NCBI RefSeq assembly: GCF_003672135.1
Contig: NC_039519.1
Coordinates: 4,402,001-4,466,000, forward strand
Length of the DNA stretch: 64,000 nt
Source of the DNA: Ooceraea biroi
Lineage: Eukaryota > Arthropoda > Insecta > Hymenoptera > Formicidae
Reading direction: 5' to 3'
In this document: positions 35,801-43,830 of the stretch, in pieces
Layout of the letters: every line of letters starts with the position of its first letter
Position numbering within the stretch: position 1 is the stretch's first letter
The notes under the pieces: model-generated
Database searches by the model: none
Told to the model about the DNA's origin: nothing
What the model saw: the letters and a program-made list of their open reading frames with translations, nothing else
Made by a program: the position numbers and the translations under genes

Positions 35801-38800
35801 AAAGGTGCTTCGAGGTCATAAACTAGATAGATAAAAATATAGTTCGCTATACGTATTAAAAGTTTCAATCTCTCCGATGCAATAAGAATTATAATTATCG
35901 CATAGTTTATGTAAAAACAAAAAAACTTATCATATCTGTAATAAAATGTACAAGTACATGTAATCTCATTTCCCAGTCAAAAGGATATTAGATTAATAGC
36001 AGTAATTGTTTTGCAAACGCAAAAGAAATGTTGGTCTTTATCTAACAATTTTTCCATATTATTTTTTAATAGTAGTCTATTGCAAATGTGGATGGCAATT
36101 AAATAATGATTAATTAATAATAAAACAATGTAATTCAGATTAACAGGATAAATATATTATTAACAATACACGGATAATTAAACTCCGTATACTTAAACAA
36201 ATGTATTGTGCTTGTATGTTAATAGTGAAATGCTTCTTTATATGACACACAAAAAACATTCTCTGGAATTTCCCAAGAAACATTCTCTTGAATTTCTAAT
36301 ATTATAATTATTATTAATATACGTGAGATACAATACTAAAAACGTATATTGTCAATAAATAAATCTTTTACGAGAATACAATAAAAGTTCTCGTTGAAAA
36401 ATTTAATGCTCATCATTAATATTCAGACTGTTGCAAAATACACAAAGTATATCATTAAAACAAATTTTAATTGTTCTATGCTGCTTTACATAATAAATAC
36501 TTCATCAATAACTACTTGCGAGAAATTTTTCCACAGCAATTATTTCTAATGAGTGGACGGGTGCAAATATAGAGTATGCCAGTTTCTTATAATCTTTTGA
36601 CGTTGATATTCCAAGATTTTTAAACAACTTTGCTAAAGTCGATAACCCCGCGTTTGTGCGCATATTACAATAAAAACAAGAGATACTGCTCGGTATTAGT
36701 GCTACTGTTTTAGAAATGAACAGCACGTGCTACGCCTATCTTTCTTGAATATCTTTTCTTTCGGAATTTGTAATTCCGTATTGTGCATATATCCACAAAT
36801 TTCCCGGCGTCGTGCATTCTTCGCTATGTAATAGGCTTAAAATACGATGCAAATGGAGCCAAGAGGCTCGCAGTACATAAAGTGTATTCTAAGCTGCACG
36901 ACACTTATATAACCGCAGCTAAAACTTCGCGCAGATTGCGTTGTCTCAAGCAAAAATATCTCATTTTTCCCAGTAGCCTGTAGTCTTGTATGATAAAAAT
37001 ATACTTTGATGTATCGTCGTCGTTAAATAGATTGACAAGCGTGTAATGTAATTGATAGTGCGTTAACAGATTTCAATCAATCTCTTTAATTAAGAACAAG
37101 AGTAATATTTAATAAATAACTTTACATCTCAGTTTTATCCAAACACTACTGACAAGATTTATCTATAGGGACAAATATATAGCCAATGTTCAATAACTTA
37201 TAACATTTACAAGTTTGAGTAAAAATTAGTTAAATCACTGAATAGAGATCACATGAGTTTAAAATGTGTTAACAAAACAATATTGATTATCTTTCACAAG
37301 AGAATGTTAGATTTATACTTTCAGGACTGCCATAAAAATTTTCAGATATCTACAAAAATTGAAAATCAGTCATTTGTCATTGGACGGTTTGATGTATGCG
37401 CGCAAGAACATTGTTCCTAATCAATATTTTTCTCGGAGACGTACTTAGCGTCACTGCATCAACTACAAATGCCAATATACACAGTGACACATGTACACAT
37501 AGAAGCGTTATGTACTTGAAGGAAAAAGCTGTAGTCGCGTCACGTCGCAACGTTCTCTTGTTCTCAAAGCATCCGTTCGCCATCGTACGCTTTTGTGCGA
37601 TGCAAGACACCGTGTAGAAAGGTCATAATGATCTCATATCTTTATTCATAAACATTTGAGCGCCCGCAGGCGTAACGAGTAACGAGAATAAAAGTCTTGC
37701 GAATTTCCTGATTTCAGATAGACAGTATAAGATGCCATGTAAAAATTAAATTATTTATAATAAACTACTTACAAATTTACGTTCTACGAAATTATTGAAT
37801 TTTTTATAAAGCTTCTAAAAGCTTTTCTCATATCAAATAATATTTTATCAATTTAATAAAAAGTATATTTTGATTTTGATTTTAATTGTGACTCGTCAAT
37901 GATAAATTTAGAAAGAAACCGTCGTAGCAAAAGCTTCTACTAAGCCATGAGCTTATATAATAAGAAGCTTAAGTTAAAGCTTAAGGCTTACATAAGTAGA
38001 AGCTTATGTATCACTGTAATATTCTTCGGTCACTGAATAGTACTACAACTCATATGTGCTTGTATAAAACAAGTCCCGGCTTTTCCATGTTTTGATACAT
38101 GTAGATACATGTAGTTCTTAAGAAATGTAAATTTTCAGAATTCTTATTATAAAGATATATATTATTAATTGTAAAAATTTTTCACACGTAAAAGACATAA
38201 TATATGCAACTTCACAATCAATTTAATGTAACTATATAATTCCATTCAATCATTAAGATTAAGTATAACGAATGAACATTAAAGCAATTAGGTATTCTTA
38301 TTTTATATAATTGCGTCTATAAAAATCTTGAGACATTACTTAATTCAAGTTCCGACTGCGAAGGGTCCAAGATAAGGACCATCAAAATACGATGAAACTA
38401 ATTAGTGCAACAATGTTTGATCATTACGATCAATTGATCACGATTACTGTTTAATAATTTTGTTCCATAAAAAAAGTACATCCGCAAACCCAAGAAAACG
38501 TTTGCAAATATTTTTATCACTATGATGTAAGTTTGCAATTTAGTATTAAAGTATCAGAAATTGCCTTGTGTCCAATTTTTATAGTTCAAAGACCTGTCAT
38601 CGTCTCAAAATACTCTTTCGCTTATTTGATTCACAAAAGTAATTGATGTACTTATAATTCATCCCTCTTACTTAATAGCATAATTTTCCTTGAGACAGAA
38701 ATAAGAAAAAACTATTTGCAAATTAATCTTGGAGCAATTCTCTATCACATCACAGGAATTTGCACAATTGCTATCTTTTTCTCTTTTTCGTGATAACAGC

Positions 38801-40022
38801 ACCAATAATTTCGAGACGTAAGAAATGCAATTGAGATCACGATGACGCGCGTTTCGAGATAACTAGCACAGTGACTACGTAATGCCGACTTTTACTGCTT
38901 GCCATTACTTATTATGCGTCGTAATGGAACACTTCTGCAATCAGAAGCCCACGGGACATCTTTATTCTCTTGTACTGCAACTTTATGATGGTAGAGTTGA
39001 TCAAGAAAACGCGGATGCATTCTTTATGAGCAATGAATTTCAACCGGCAAATCTAAATGGATACATATATGTATAGTAATCACACGACTGTTCTGTGAAG
39101 GTATGCAGTTTTTATGACAGGTACCTGCAAGTCTGTTTAAAAAGTAGATGTCTAAAAAAATCAACGGTTCACGTTTTGTTCTGAAAGAGCGTTTCTAGAC
39201 AGACCAACTCGCACAGATACAATGCCTGATACCAATGCCAACACAGGTCTTGTGCATTCTCTTCTCGTCTTTGTCATATTTTTTCCTCCTACTTCATTCT
39301 ATGAACGTTTCTAGCCATCACTGACGTCGGACTTTCCTTTATAAAATACACATGCCACGCTGTGTGCCGGTAGTATCGGCTTTCCATTTGTGTCTCTGTA
39401 CCACACTTAACGCATCGAGCGACCATGTGCACGTATGAACGACTTAGTATCTTACACAATTTCGATTACACTGACGCAATCCTAATAAGCAACTAATTTA
39501 TTTCCCTGTTTTAAGAAAATTTGTTTGGAAAATTTATTTTTAGAAAAGAGAATAAATCAAATTAAACAATCGAATAGTTCCTCCTGAGTTTCATTTTCAT
39601 TTCATCGAAAGAACATTCTTTGCCATCGTGCGAGCAAGAGTGAATTGAGAATAACTCGTTAAACAAACGACAAGCCAACTCTTCAATATAGAAGAGACTT
39701 TCTAATAATTTATATACATAAGAAGAGAAAAAAAGACTTACCTATGCAGTTGTACGGGAGTGGACCTCGCAGGTACATGTTGATTATGCGAAGCCGGTGG
39801 TTGAGCCTGACCTCTGCCGGGGTTCGACGTCGCGCCGACGAGCGAGTGGCCATGAGACCCATGGGGATGACCATGGGGGTGGGGGTGCGGGTGCGGAGGA
39901 AGGGCGTGCGGGTGAGGGTGATGATGATGGTGCAGATCTCCTCCCACTGGGCCCACAGGACCCACTGGACCCCCCACCCCCAGTCCACTCACTACCTGGA
40001 CTTGCTTGCCCACTGTCTCCAT
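17657..40022 (-). CDS. Smr: SMRTER/N-CoR nuclear-receptor co-repressor (N-terminal 1043 aa; partial)
   Basis: Nuclear co-repressor scaffold that links nuclear receptors to the HDAC3 complex. Exons (minus): 40022-39742, 25880-25313, 23618-23130, 22605-22297, 22178-21759, 20206-19850, 19581-19106, 17886-17657. All have GT/AG borders and compatible phases. Order: His/Pro/Gly-rich start (1-93); Ala/Gly/Asn-rich (94-283); Gln-rich (284-446); GPS2/TBL1-binding coiled coil (about 470-520, DLLQQIAKVDREISKRE); the N-CoR signature GPKVELPLYNQPSD; deacetylase-activating region and SANT1 (about 675-795, with VWSSVEHELFKEKYLQHPKN and KSVPDCVHHYYLTKK); Ser/Thr-rich acidic/basic region. SANT2 and receptor-interaction motifs are not visible. 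The last exon ends in phase 1, so the gene continues off the left edge. Confidence 0.92.
17887..19105 (-). other. Smr intron 8
   Basis: A 1.2-kb intron. Open frames on the plus strand at 18300-19000 are short and lack support. Confidence 0.7.
19106..19581 (-). CDS. Smr: Smr exon 8, Ser/Thr-rich
   Basis: Encodes VNNTSSTIGPIDILTTGV, then long Thr/Ser-rich and Lys/Glu-rich stretches. The 3' border is chosen at GTA-AT|GTACGT because it leaves phase 2, which fits the next exon. The nearer GT (AAA|GTAATG) would break frame. Confidence 0.8.
19850..20206 (-). CDS. Smr: Smr exon 7, deacetylase-activating region and SANT1
   Basis: Encodes MEDKKMRSYAVIPPLLLDA, NRNGLLQPEELEALHNER and then the SANT1 helices (LINVWSSVEHELFKEKYLQ, HPKNFGVIAQSLEHKSVPDC, VHHYYLTKKAENYKQLLRK). 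In N-CoR/SMRT this region binds and activates HDAC3 with an inositol phosphate bridging the interface. The basic tail RQRTRSSRNNPNNK ends at AAA|GTAAGT. Confidence 0.95.
20207..21758 (-). other. Smr intron 6
   Basis: AT-rich 1.55-kb intron joining GLQEQE to MEDKKM. No element or RNA gene recognised. Confidence 0.75.
21759..22178 (-). CDS. Smr: Smr exon 6, conserved N-CoR block and start of deacetylase-activating region
   Basis: Encodes RKAEEAHRLLERLGPKVELP, LYNQPSDTNVYQEN, a basic helix (KRKSKETKNREFFEKVFPEL) and the acidic EADLEEIMDGLQEQE, all recognisable in N-CoR. Phase 0 both ends; donor GAG|GTACAT. Confidence 0.95.
22297..22605 (-). CDS. Smr: Smr exon 5, GPS2/TBL1-binding coiled coil
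   Basis: Encodes EQPAVGAYTPQTEAIS, then SSKDDLLQQIAKVDREISK and a heptad-like helix to KELEEAANKP. This matches the N-CoR/SMRT repression domain 1 coiled coil that forms the GPS2-TBL1 assembly. It ends AQKIYAENR, spliced to RKAEEAHRLLERLG as in N-CoR. Phase 0 both ends. Confidence 0.93.
22606..23129 (-). other. Smr intron 4
   Basis: AT-rich 524-bp intron joining the Gln-rich exon 4 to the coiled-coil exon 5. Nothing else is recognised in it. Confidence 0.75.
23130..23618 (-). CDS. Smr: Smr exon 4, Gln-rich
   Basis: Phase 0 at both ends. Encodes VNERIAISVSSSPLSQVGG, then PPFKKIRLGQPHQQVQQ and a Gln-rich stretch. The KKIRL block sits where vertebrate N-CoR has KRPRLE just upstream of its coiled coil. 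Donor AGG|GTGGGT. Confidence 0.87.
23619..25312 (-). other. Smr intron 3
   Basis: A 1.7-kb intron. The plus-strand open frame at 23804-24085 has no domain or splice support and is treated as chance. Confidence 0.7.
25313..25880 (-). CDS. Smr: Smr exon 3, Ala/Gly/Asn/Pro-rich
   Basis: The acceptor CGTTGCAG is followed by A-CCG-ACG-CAG, encoding PTQSYVNIKSSSPVSPRTV. Long poly-Ala and Gly/Asn runs (from GCC/GGC-type repeats) and a Pro-rich end follow. The donor is AAC|GTAGGT at 25312. The reading frame continues into exon 4 as TTN-VNERIAISV. Repeat length is likely polymorphic. Confidence 0.85.
27741..27850 (+). repeat. Left arm of inverted repeat around the MITE cluster
   Basis: CATTGACATAGGAATA, ATGGACGGAGCCT, GCGGTAAGG and TTCGGCTGTTC occur in order here and, inverted, at 29255-29358. 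The arms are diverged, with small gaps. A G-run at 27719-27730 lies just outside. Confidence 0.75.
27863..28621 (+). mobile_element. Solo CAGGGTGTCC-ended element (759 bp)
   Basis: Complete copy of the family arrayed in the BTB intron, in the opposite orientation, with both terminal repeats of about 120 bp and TA on both sides (27861-27862, 28622-28623). The N-terminal transposase fragment MPKVFSNEEYTDIHF runs 28168-28317 and the C-terminal fragment continues in another frame to 28435. The DDE core is missing. Confidence 0.9.
28168..28435 (+). pseudogene. Internally deleted transposase remnant (solo copy)
   Basis: A 49-codon DUF4817-like N block overlaps, in another frame, a C block ending QGQHFEMRH. 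It has the same break as the intron-array copies, so the deletion preceded spread of the family. Confidence 0.7.
28630..29187. mobile_element. Foldback (long inverted repeat) element, about 560 bp
   Basis: Arms of roughly 240-280 bp converge near 28935. Outer ends are TGTACGATGAGTTATTGTG and its near-perfect inverse. Inner arm landmarks AACAATTGTTCGATAACAG and CATTTATAGTTTTTAT recur inverted. The left arm carries an extra segment of about 45 bp near 28820-28870. TA dinucleotides at 28632-28633 and 29184-29185 could be the target duplication. It contains no coding sequence and begins only 7 bp after the preceding element. Confidence 0.85.
29255..29358 (-). repeat. Right arm of inverted repeat around the MITE cluster
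   Basis: Inverted, diverged partner of 27741-27850. The two arms enclose the 27863-28621 and 28630-29187 elements. Confidence 0.75.
29380..29880. promoter_or_regulatory. CpG-rich block, possible alternative Smr promoter/first exon
   Basis: GC- and CpG-rich DNA inside an AT-rich intron. On the minus strand a good donor (GTGAGT at 29645-29640) ends a possible non-coding exon upstream of Smr exon 3. No ATG in a useful frame was found. Open frames here occur in several frames and are not called as genes. This is a weak inference from composition and one splice site. Confidence 0.25.
30477..30915. mobile_element. CAGGGTGTTT-ended MITE (439 bp)
   Basis: Terminal inverted repeats of about 96 bp begin CAGGGTGTTTCCTAAGTAAG, with TA on both sides (30475-30476, 30916-30917). 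The short internal region encodes nothing recognisable. The outer CAGGGTGT is shared with the other CAGGGTG family, suggesting related transposases. Confidence 0.9.
32408..32432 (+). repeat. GA microsatellite
   Basis: Uninterrupted GA run followed by a G-rich stretch. A second GA run lies at about 32543-32567. Confidence 0.9.
33072..33987. mobile_element. Degraded pogo-like element with inverted ends
   Basis: The left end reads TAGAGGAGAATCCCCTATTA and ATGAGATA. The right end is its imperfect inverse (TATCTCATAATCGGGGACTT, CCTCTA). TA occurs at both edges. It contains a short spliced plus-strand ORF with a CENP-B/Psq-type helix-turn-helix start, the N-terminal domain of pogo-class transposases. 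The catalytic region is absent. Confidence 0.65.
33260..33691 (+). pseudogene. Pogo-like transposase N-terminal remnant, possibly spliced
   Basis: ATG-TCA-AAG-GAA-CTT-AAG (33260-33277) is followed by GTAAGT. TTTTTATAG ends at 33601, and the next exon reads NLTMEVRETRKRRQWN then REDLAKAVAAVFL to TAA at 33691. Joined, this gives 35 residues in one frame. RKRRQWNREDLAKAV resembles the first helix of the Psq/CENP-B-N domain of pogo/Tigger transposases. The stop falls after that helix, so no working enzyme is encoded. It could equally be a chance ORF, but the splice sites and motif agree. Confidence 0.5.
34335..34361 (+). repeat. GT microsatellite
   Basis: Uninterrupted TG run within the Smr intron. 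Confidence 0.9.
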
Positions 40023-40042
40023 CACCCCTAGCGCATTGTGAA
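39742..40042 (-). CDS. Smr: Smr exon 2 with proposed start codon; His-rich N terminus
   Basis: The acceptor (CTGTTGCAG) lies at 40043-40051 and the first in-frame ATG is at 40022-40020 (METVGKQVQVVSGLG). Upstream of the ATG the exon stays open, so a start in an earlier exon cannot be excluded. It encodes GPVGPVGPVGG and a run of His-Pro/His-Gly (HHHHHPHPH, HPHPHPHGHPHG). It ends CAT-AG before GTAAGT, phase 2. That phase matches exon 3 14 kb away, giving LHR-PTQSYVN. Confidence 0.8.
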
Positions 40043-42070
40043 CTGCAACAGATAAATCACCCTTTAGAAAATATTCCTGGAAGTATTACTGTGAAGTTCT
40101 TTCAACAATCTACTGCGTGAAATTTGAAGGTTGAAACAAGAAACAAAACTTTATCAAAATCATATCAAATTCTATGAAATTTGTTGAAAAGAACTATTAT
40201 AGAATTTATGTAACTTAAACTAGATGTATTAATCCAGATTATAGAACATCGCTTATGTTTGCATTTACATTTACTAGAGTTATTTCTCTGATAAAGACCT
40301 AAAATGTGTTAGACGATTACAAACTCGATTACTGTGTGATTATGTAAAAGTAGAAAAGATATTCTTGAAAAAGCAAGCGTTGTACAATTCACATACAATG
40401 TTTAAACCACTTGACTCAACGTAAAGTTGCCTTTTAACGTTTCAATTGTAGGAAAATCTGACTATTAAATAGACATGCCTACTAGATCTATTAATAGTGG
40501 ATCAATTATAATGATACATACGTCACTGATATCACTCAATTATCATCAATGTAGTTTTTCATGTGTCCATCTAACGTGAATAGATTGAATACATCAATAA
40601 CAACCAGTCATGACATTGCGGAAACGTACGTAGTCTATTTACCGCCTTTCCTTTCGCAATGGAGGGGTGTATCAATTGTGCAGGTAGAGATTAAAGGCAC
40701 ACGGGCGCGCGAGAAACGTACATTACACAGCATGCAATTACAGTTACATTCAAAACGGAAAGTCGATCGATTTCTTGCCGATTCACTCCGAGTCTTTTTA
40801 AATGCACAAAGCACGTTTTTATCTATCTATAATAAAGTAAAGAATTGAAAATAATTTGAGAGACAAACAACAGCTTTACATTATTAGAGTAATCAAGCTT
40901 ATCATCAGAAAGATTTAAAACGGATTATTTTCAGATGCCTTACGAAATATATTACGAAATAGAGACACTGAGTAACGATGATGTAACTTATATCGGTATG
41001 AGATAAGGATAAAATTCGTTTTCCTTCTAAATTCAATTTCCTTAATATCAAATTTAATTTTCTCAAGTTTTTAAACTTTTTGAAAAAGTCGAGTTAAATA
41101 TTACTGTGGACATTAAAATGTCTTATATAACCGACATGAGTTTTGCGTTTATAGGAACTCCTTCATTTCATTATTATTACTATTTATTATTACTATGGAT
41201 AAAAGTTAAGAAAAGAAAGTTAAATATTTACTTAATGTATATTTAGGATAAACGAAGAGGATAAAGGATGAGTTGCATACGAATAAAATACACTAAACCA
41301 GAGAAGTATACAAGTTTCGCGTAACAGTGCACAAAATTATGTGTCCATGTTTTAATCAAAGTGTATTGAGAAATAGCTTGTACCGTACTGCTTACCACAT
41401 TCTAGTAAAATCTTTATTCAATTATTTTCTTCTCTATTAATAACTTATTCAGGACGAAAACTCTGAGATTTTAAATATTTAATAAATATTAAATATCACA
41501 AGTTTAATATTTAATATTTAATTAAAGTAGAATAAACTTTGTCTAATTGAATTAACTATTACAATAATATGCTAATATATTTTTCTAAATATCTGATATG
41601 AATATATAGATTATAAATATATAGATGAAAAGTCGGATCCACAAAATAAATATTCCAAGAAAATAGAAGATTTTTTATATACACATTGCAATAATGCAAT
41701 ATTTAATGCAAATAGAGTCAAAACTTGAAATTGGTTGTGTTTGCTTTGAATGTTACAGGATCGAACCGTTTAAGAAATACAAATATCGGATTCAGTGTCC
41801 TAGAAAAAGCCAGAAATTTAAAACAACCACATTTTTCAATCATGAATAATCAAAGTCCCGTTGATAGAAAACAATTTCTATATCTTAATAACCTGTTACT
41901 AAAATGGAGTTAGAAAGATGTATCCAACCAGGAAGAAGAAAATATCGCAACAACAACTTAACCACTTAAAACTTATAACAATGTAATTTTAACGAGATTT
42001 TTAAGAAATTATCAAACCTGAAATAAGCAATCCCACATCTTCGCAAATTTTAATTAAATTTGCAAAAATC

Positions 42071-42310
42071 TGAAAACATTTAATCTACAGTTTTTAACAC
42101 AAACTCATAAATAAAAATACTTTGTACTAATTATGTCTCAAGTCATATTAGAACGAATTATCAGTTTGTGTTATTAATGAAACAGAAATCTAAAACTATT
42201 CAACCTGCGGACTTTTTACATAAGCTTGCAAATATAGGTGCTTTGCACTAATGTCGCATTAAGATACACTGAAACCAATTACCACAGTTTATGCTATCAG
42301 TGAAACAAGC
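42071..42310. repeat. Degenerate direct repeat, about 120 bp times two
   Basis: Two adjoining segments share order and wording with many mismatches: CTGAAAACATTTAATCTAC versus CTAAAACTATTCAACCTGC, then CTTTGTACTAATTATGTC versus CTTTGCACTAATGTCGC, and finally ATTAATGAAACAG versus ATCAGTGAAACAAG. Confidence 0.5.
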
Positions 42311-43830
42311 CTTAACATAAAATCCAGCTTAATCAGTTTTCCTTTCCTCGGACGCATATCGAGATATTAACTCGCGATTAAGATTAACGACGGTACGAAA
42401 GAAGGGTAAAACAGTACGGCACCGATTCCATAGAAAGCGACATACAGTCGAGGAGTTTAGTGCAACGTTATAGACTATTCGTAGGGACCGTTCGTATGAG
42501 CCGTCTGCTCGTTCCGCAGCAAAGCATCGTCACGCGACCCACTGCAATTCTGCAAAGAAAGGAAAAGTCCGCGCCGCGATGTGCAATAAACGTCGTGCTC
42601 GCCGTCACGTTATAACGGCACTAATAGTAATCGATGTGCGGGAACGACGCGACGGGCGGGAGAAACACCCGGGAGAATGAATCGAGAGCGAACCAAATTC
42701 ACGAGTGACGTAAGTTTCGCACAGACGATAGCGCGGAATCGATGTAATGCAGACGTTCGGCTGGAGCAATGCAGGAACACGCTAAACCCATCGTTGTACA
42801 AGTAAAATTACGGGAAACCTATTCAATCGTTGTTGGAAATGTATTTAGTTGCTTCATTGTTAAATCAAATTCAAAGCGATGCCCGCTTTGTGCACTCGCG
42901 CGCAGAGAATGCCTTGTGCTTATAATTTATTATTAAATATTAGAACAATATTTCAAAGATTGATGTCTTTGTACTTCTGATCTTCCGTAAAGCTAAAAAG
43001 CAATAATTAAAAATTGTCAGTTTTATGTACTTCAAAAAGTAATTAAATTTTTAATATTAAATTTTAATCAGCTCTCCTGAAAGTACTTTTTTCAGATAAT
43101 TTATTATTCTTGCTTTGCCCAAGTACGTCGTACATCTCGTACTAGAAAATCTGAGAAAATCGTTTAATTTGCTCATACCGTTTCTTCCTGTTGAACAAAG
43201 AAATTGCATAGTATCTAGTATATCATCATTTCCGAACGCAGCGTACAGCGAATATAAAAAATCGAAGTAAAGCGAGAGTAATAAAACTTCGAAGAGCGAT
43301 CTAGCTTTAAATTTGACATCTCGTTCGCAATGAACGTAAACGAGTCGGATGAGTGCCGGTGACAAGTAATCTCTCTTGAGAGAGATGCGGGGAACATTAC
43401 GTCATATCCACCACCACGCAGTTATCAAAACACCCGTGCACGCAAAAGGGGGACGGCGAATCTTATTGTTAGCATATATGTCCCACTTACAATTAGTGTG
43501 CTAAACTAAAAACGATATTCGGACCGATATCACGAGGACGTCTTGCTATTAAAGTGGAACTATTCAGCGAAAAACCTGAGCGAAACGAAGTCGACGACAT
43601 GCGTATTTCTATCGTGCATCATTAGTCGACTCGCGTGACTCTTTGTCTTCGAGTCATGCACGCGTCACGCCAGGATGTTTCACGCTTTCGACTCTCCGTG
43701 TCATAATCGGTGAGGCACGAGATTATCAGCCAGCGAATCGGCTCGTTCCCGCGAGTTTCATCTTGAGCCTGCATTTAAAGGAAAAATTTACCAGTGACGG
43801 CGCAGTTCGAGAATTTACTTTATATGTAAT

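Larger units (their letters stand above)
25881..39741 (-). other. Smr intron 2 (13.9 kb) with transposon cluster
   Basis: Bounded by a donor GTAAGT (39741-39736) and an acceptor CGTTGCAG (25881-25888). It holds the inverted-repeat elements listed at 27.7-29.4, 30.5-30.9 and 33.1-34.0 kb, a CpG-rich block at 29.4-29.9 kb, GA and GT microsatellites, and long AT-rich stretches (25.9-27.4, 30.9-33.0, 34.5-39.7 kb) in which no gene is seen. Confidence 0.75.
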
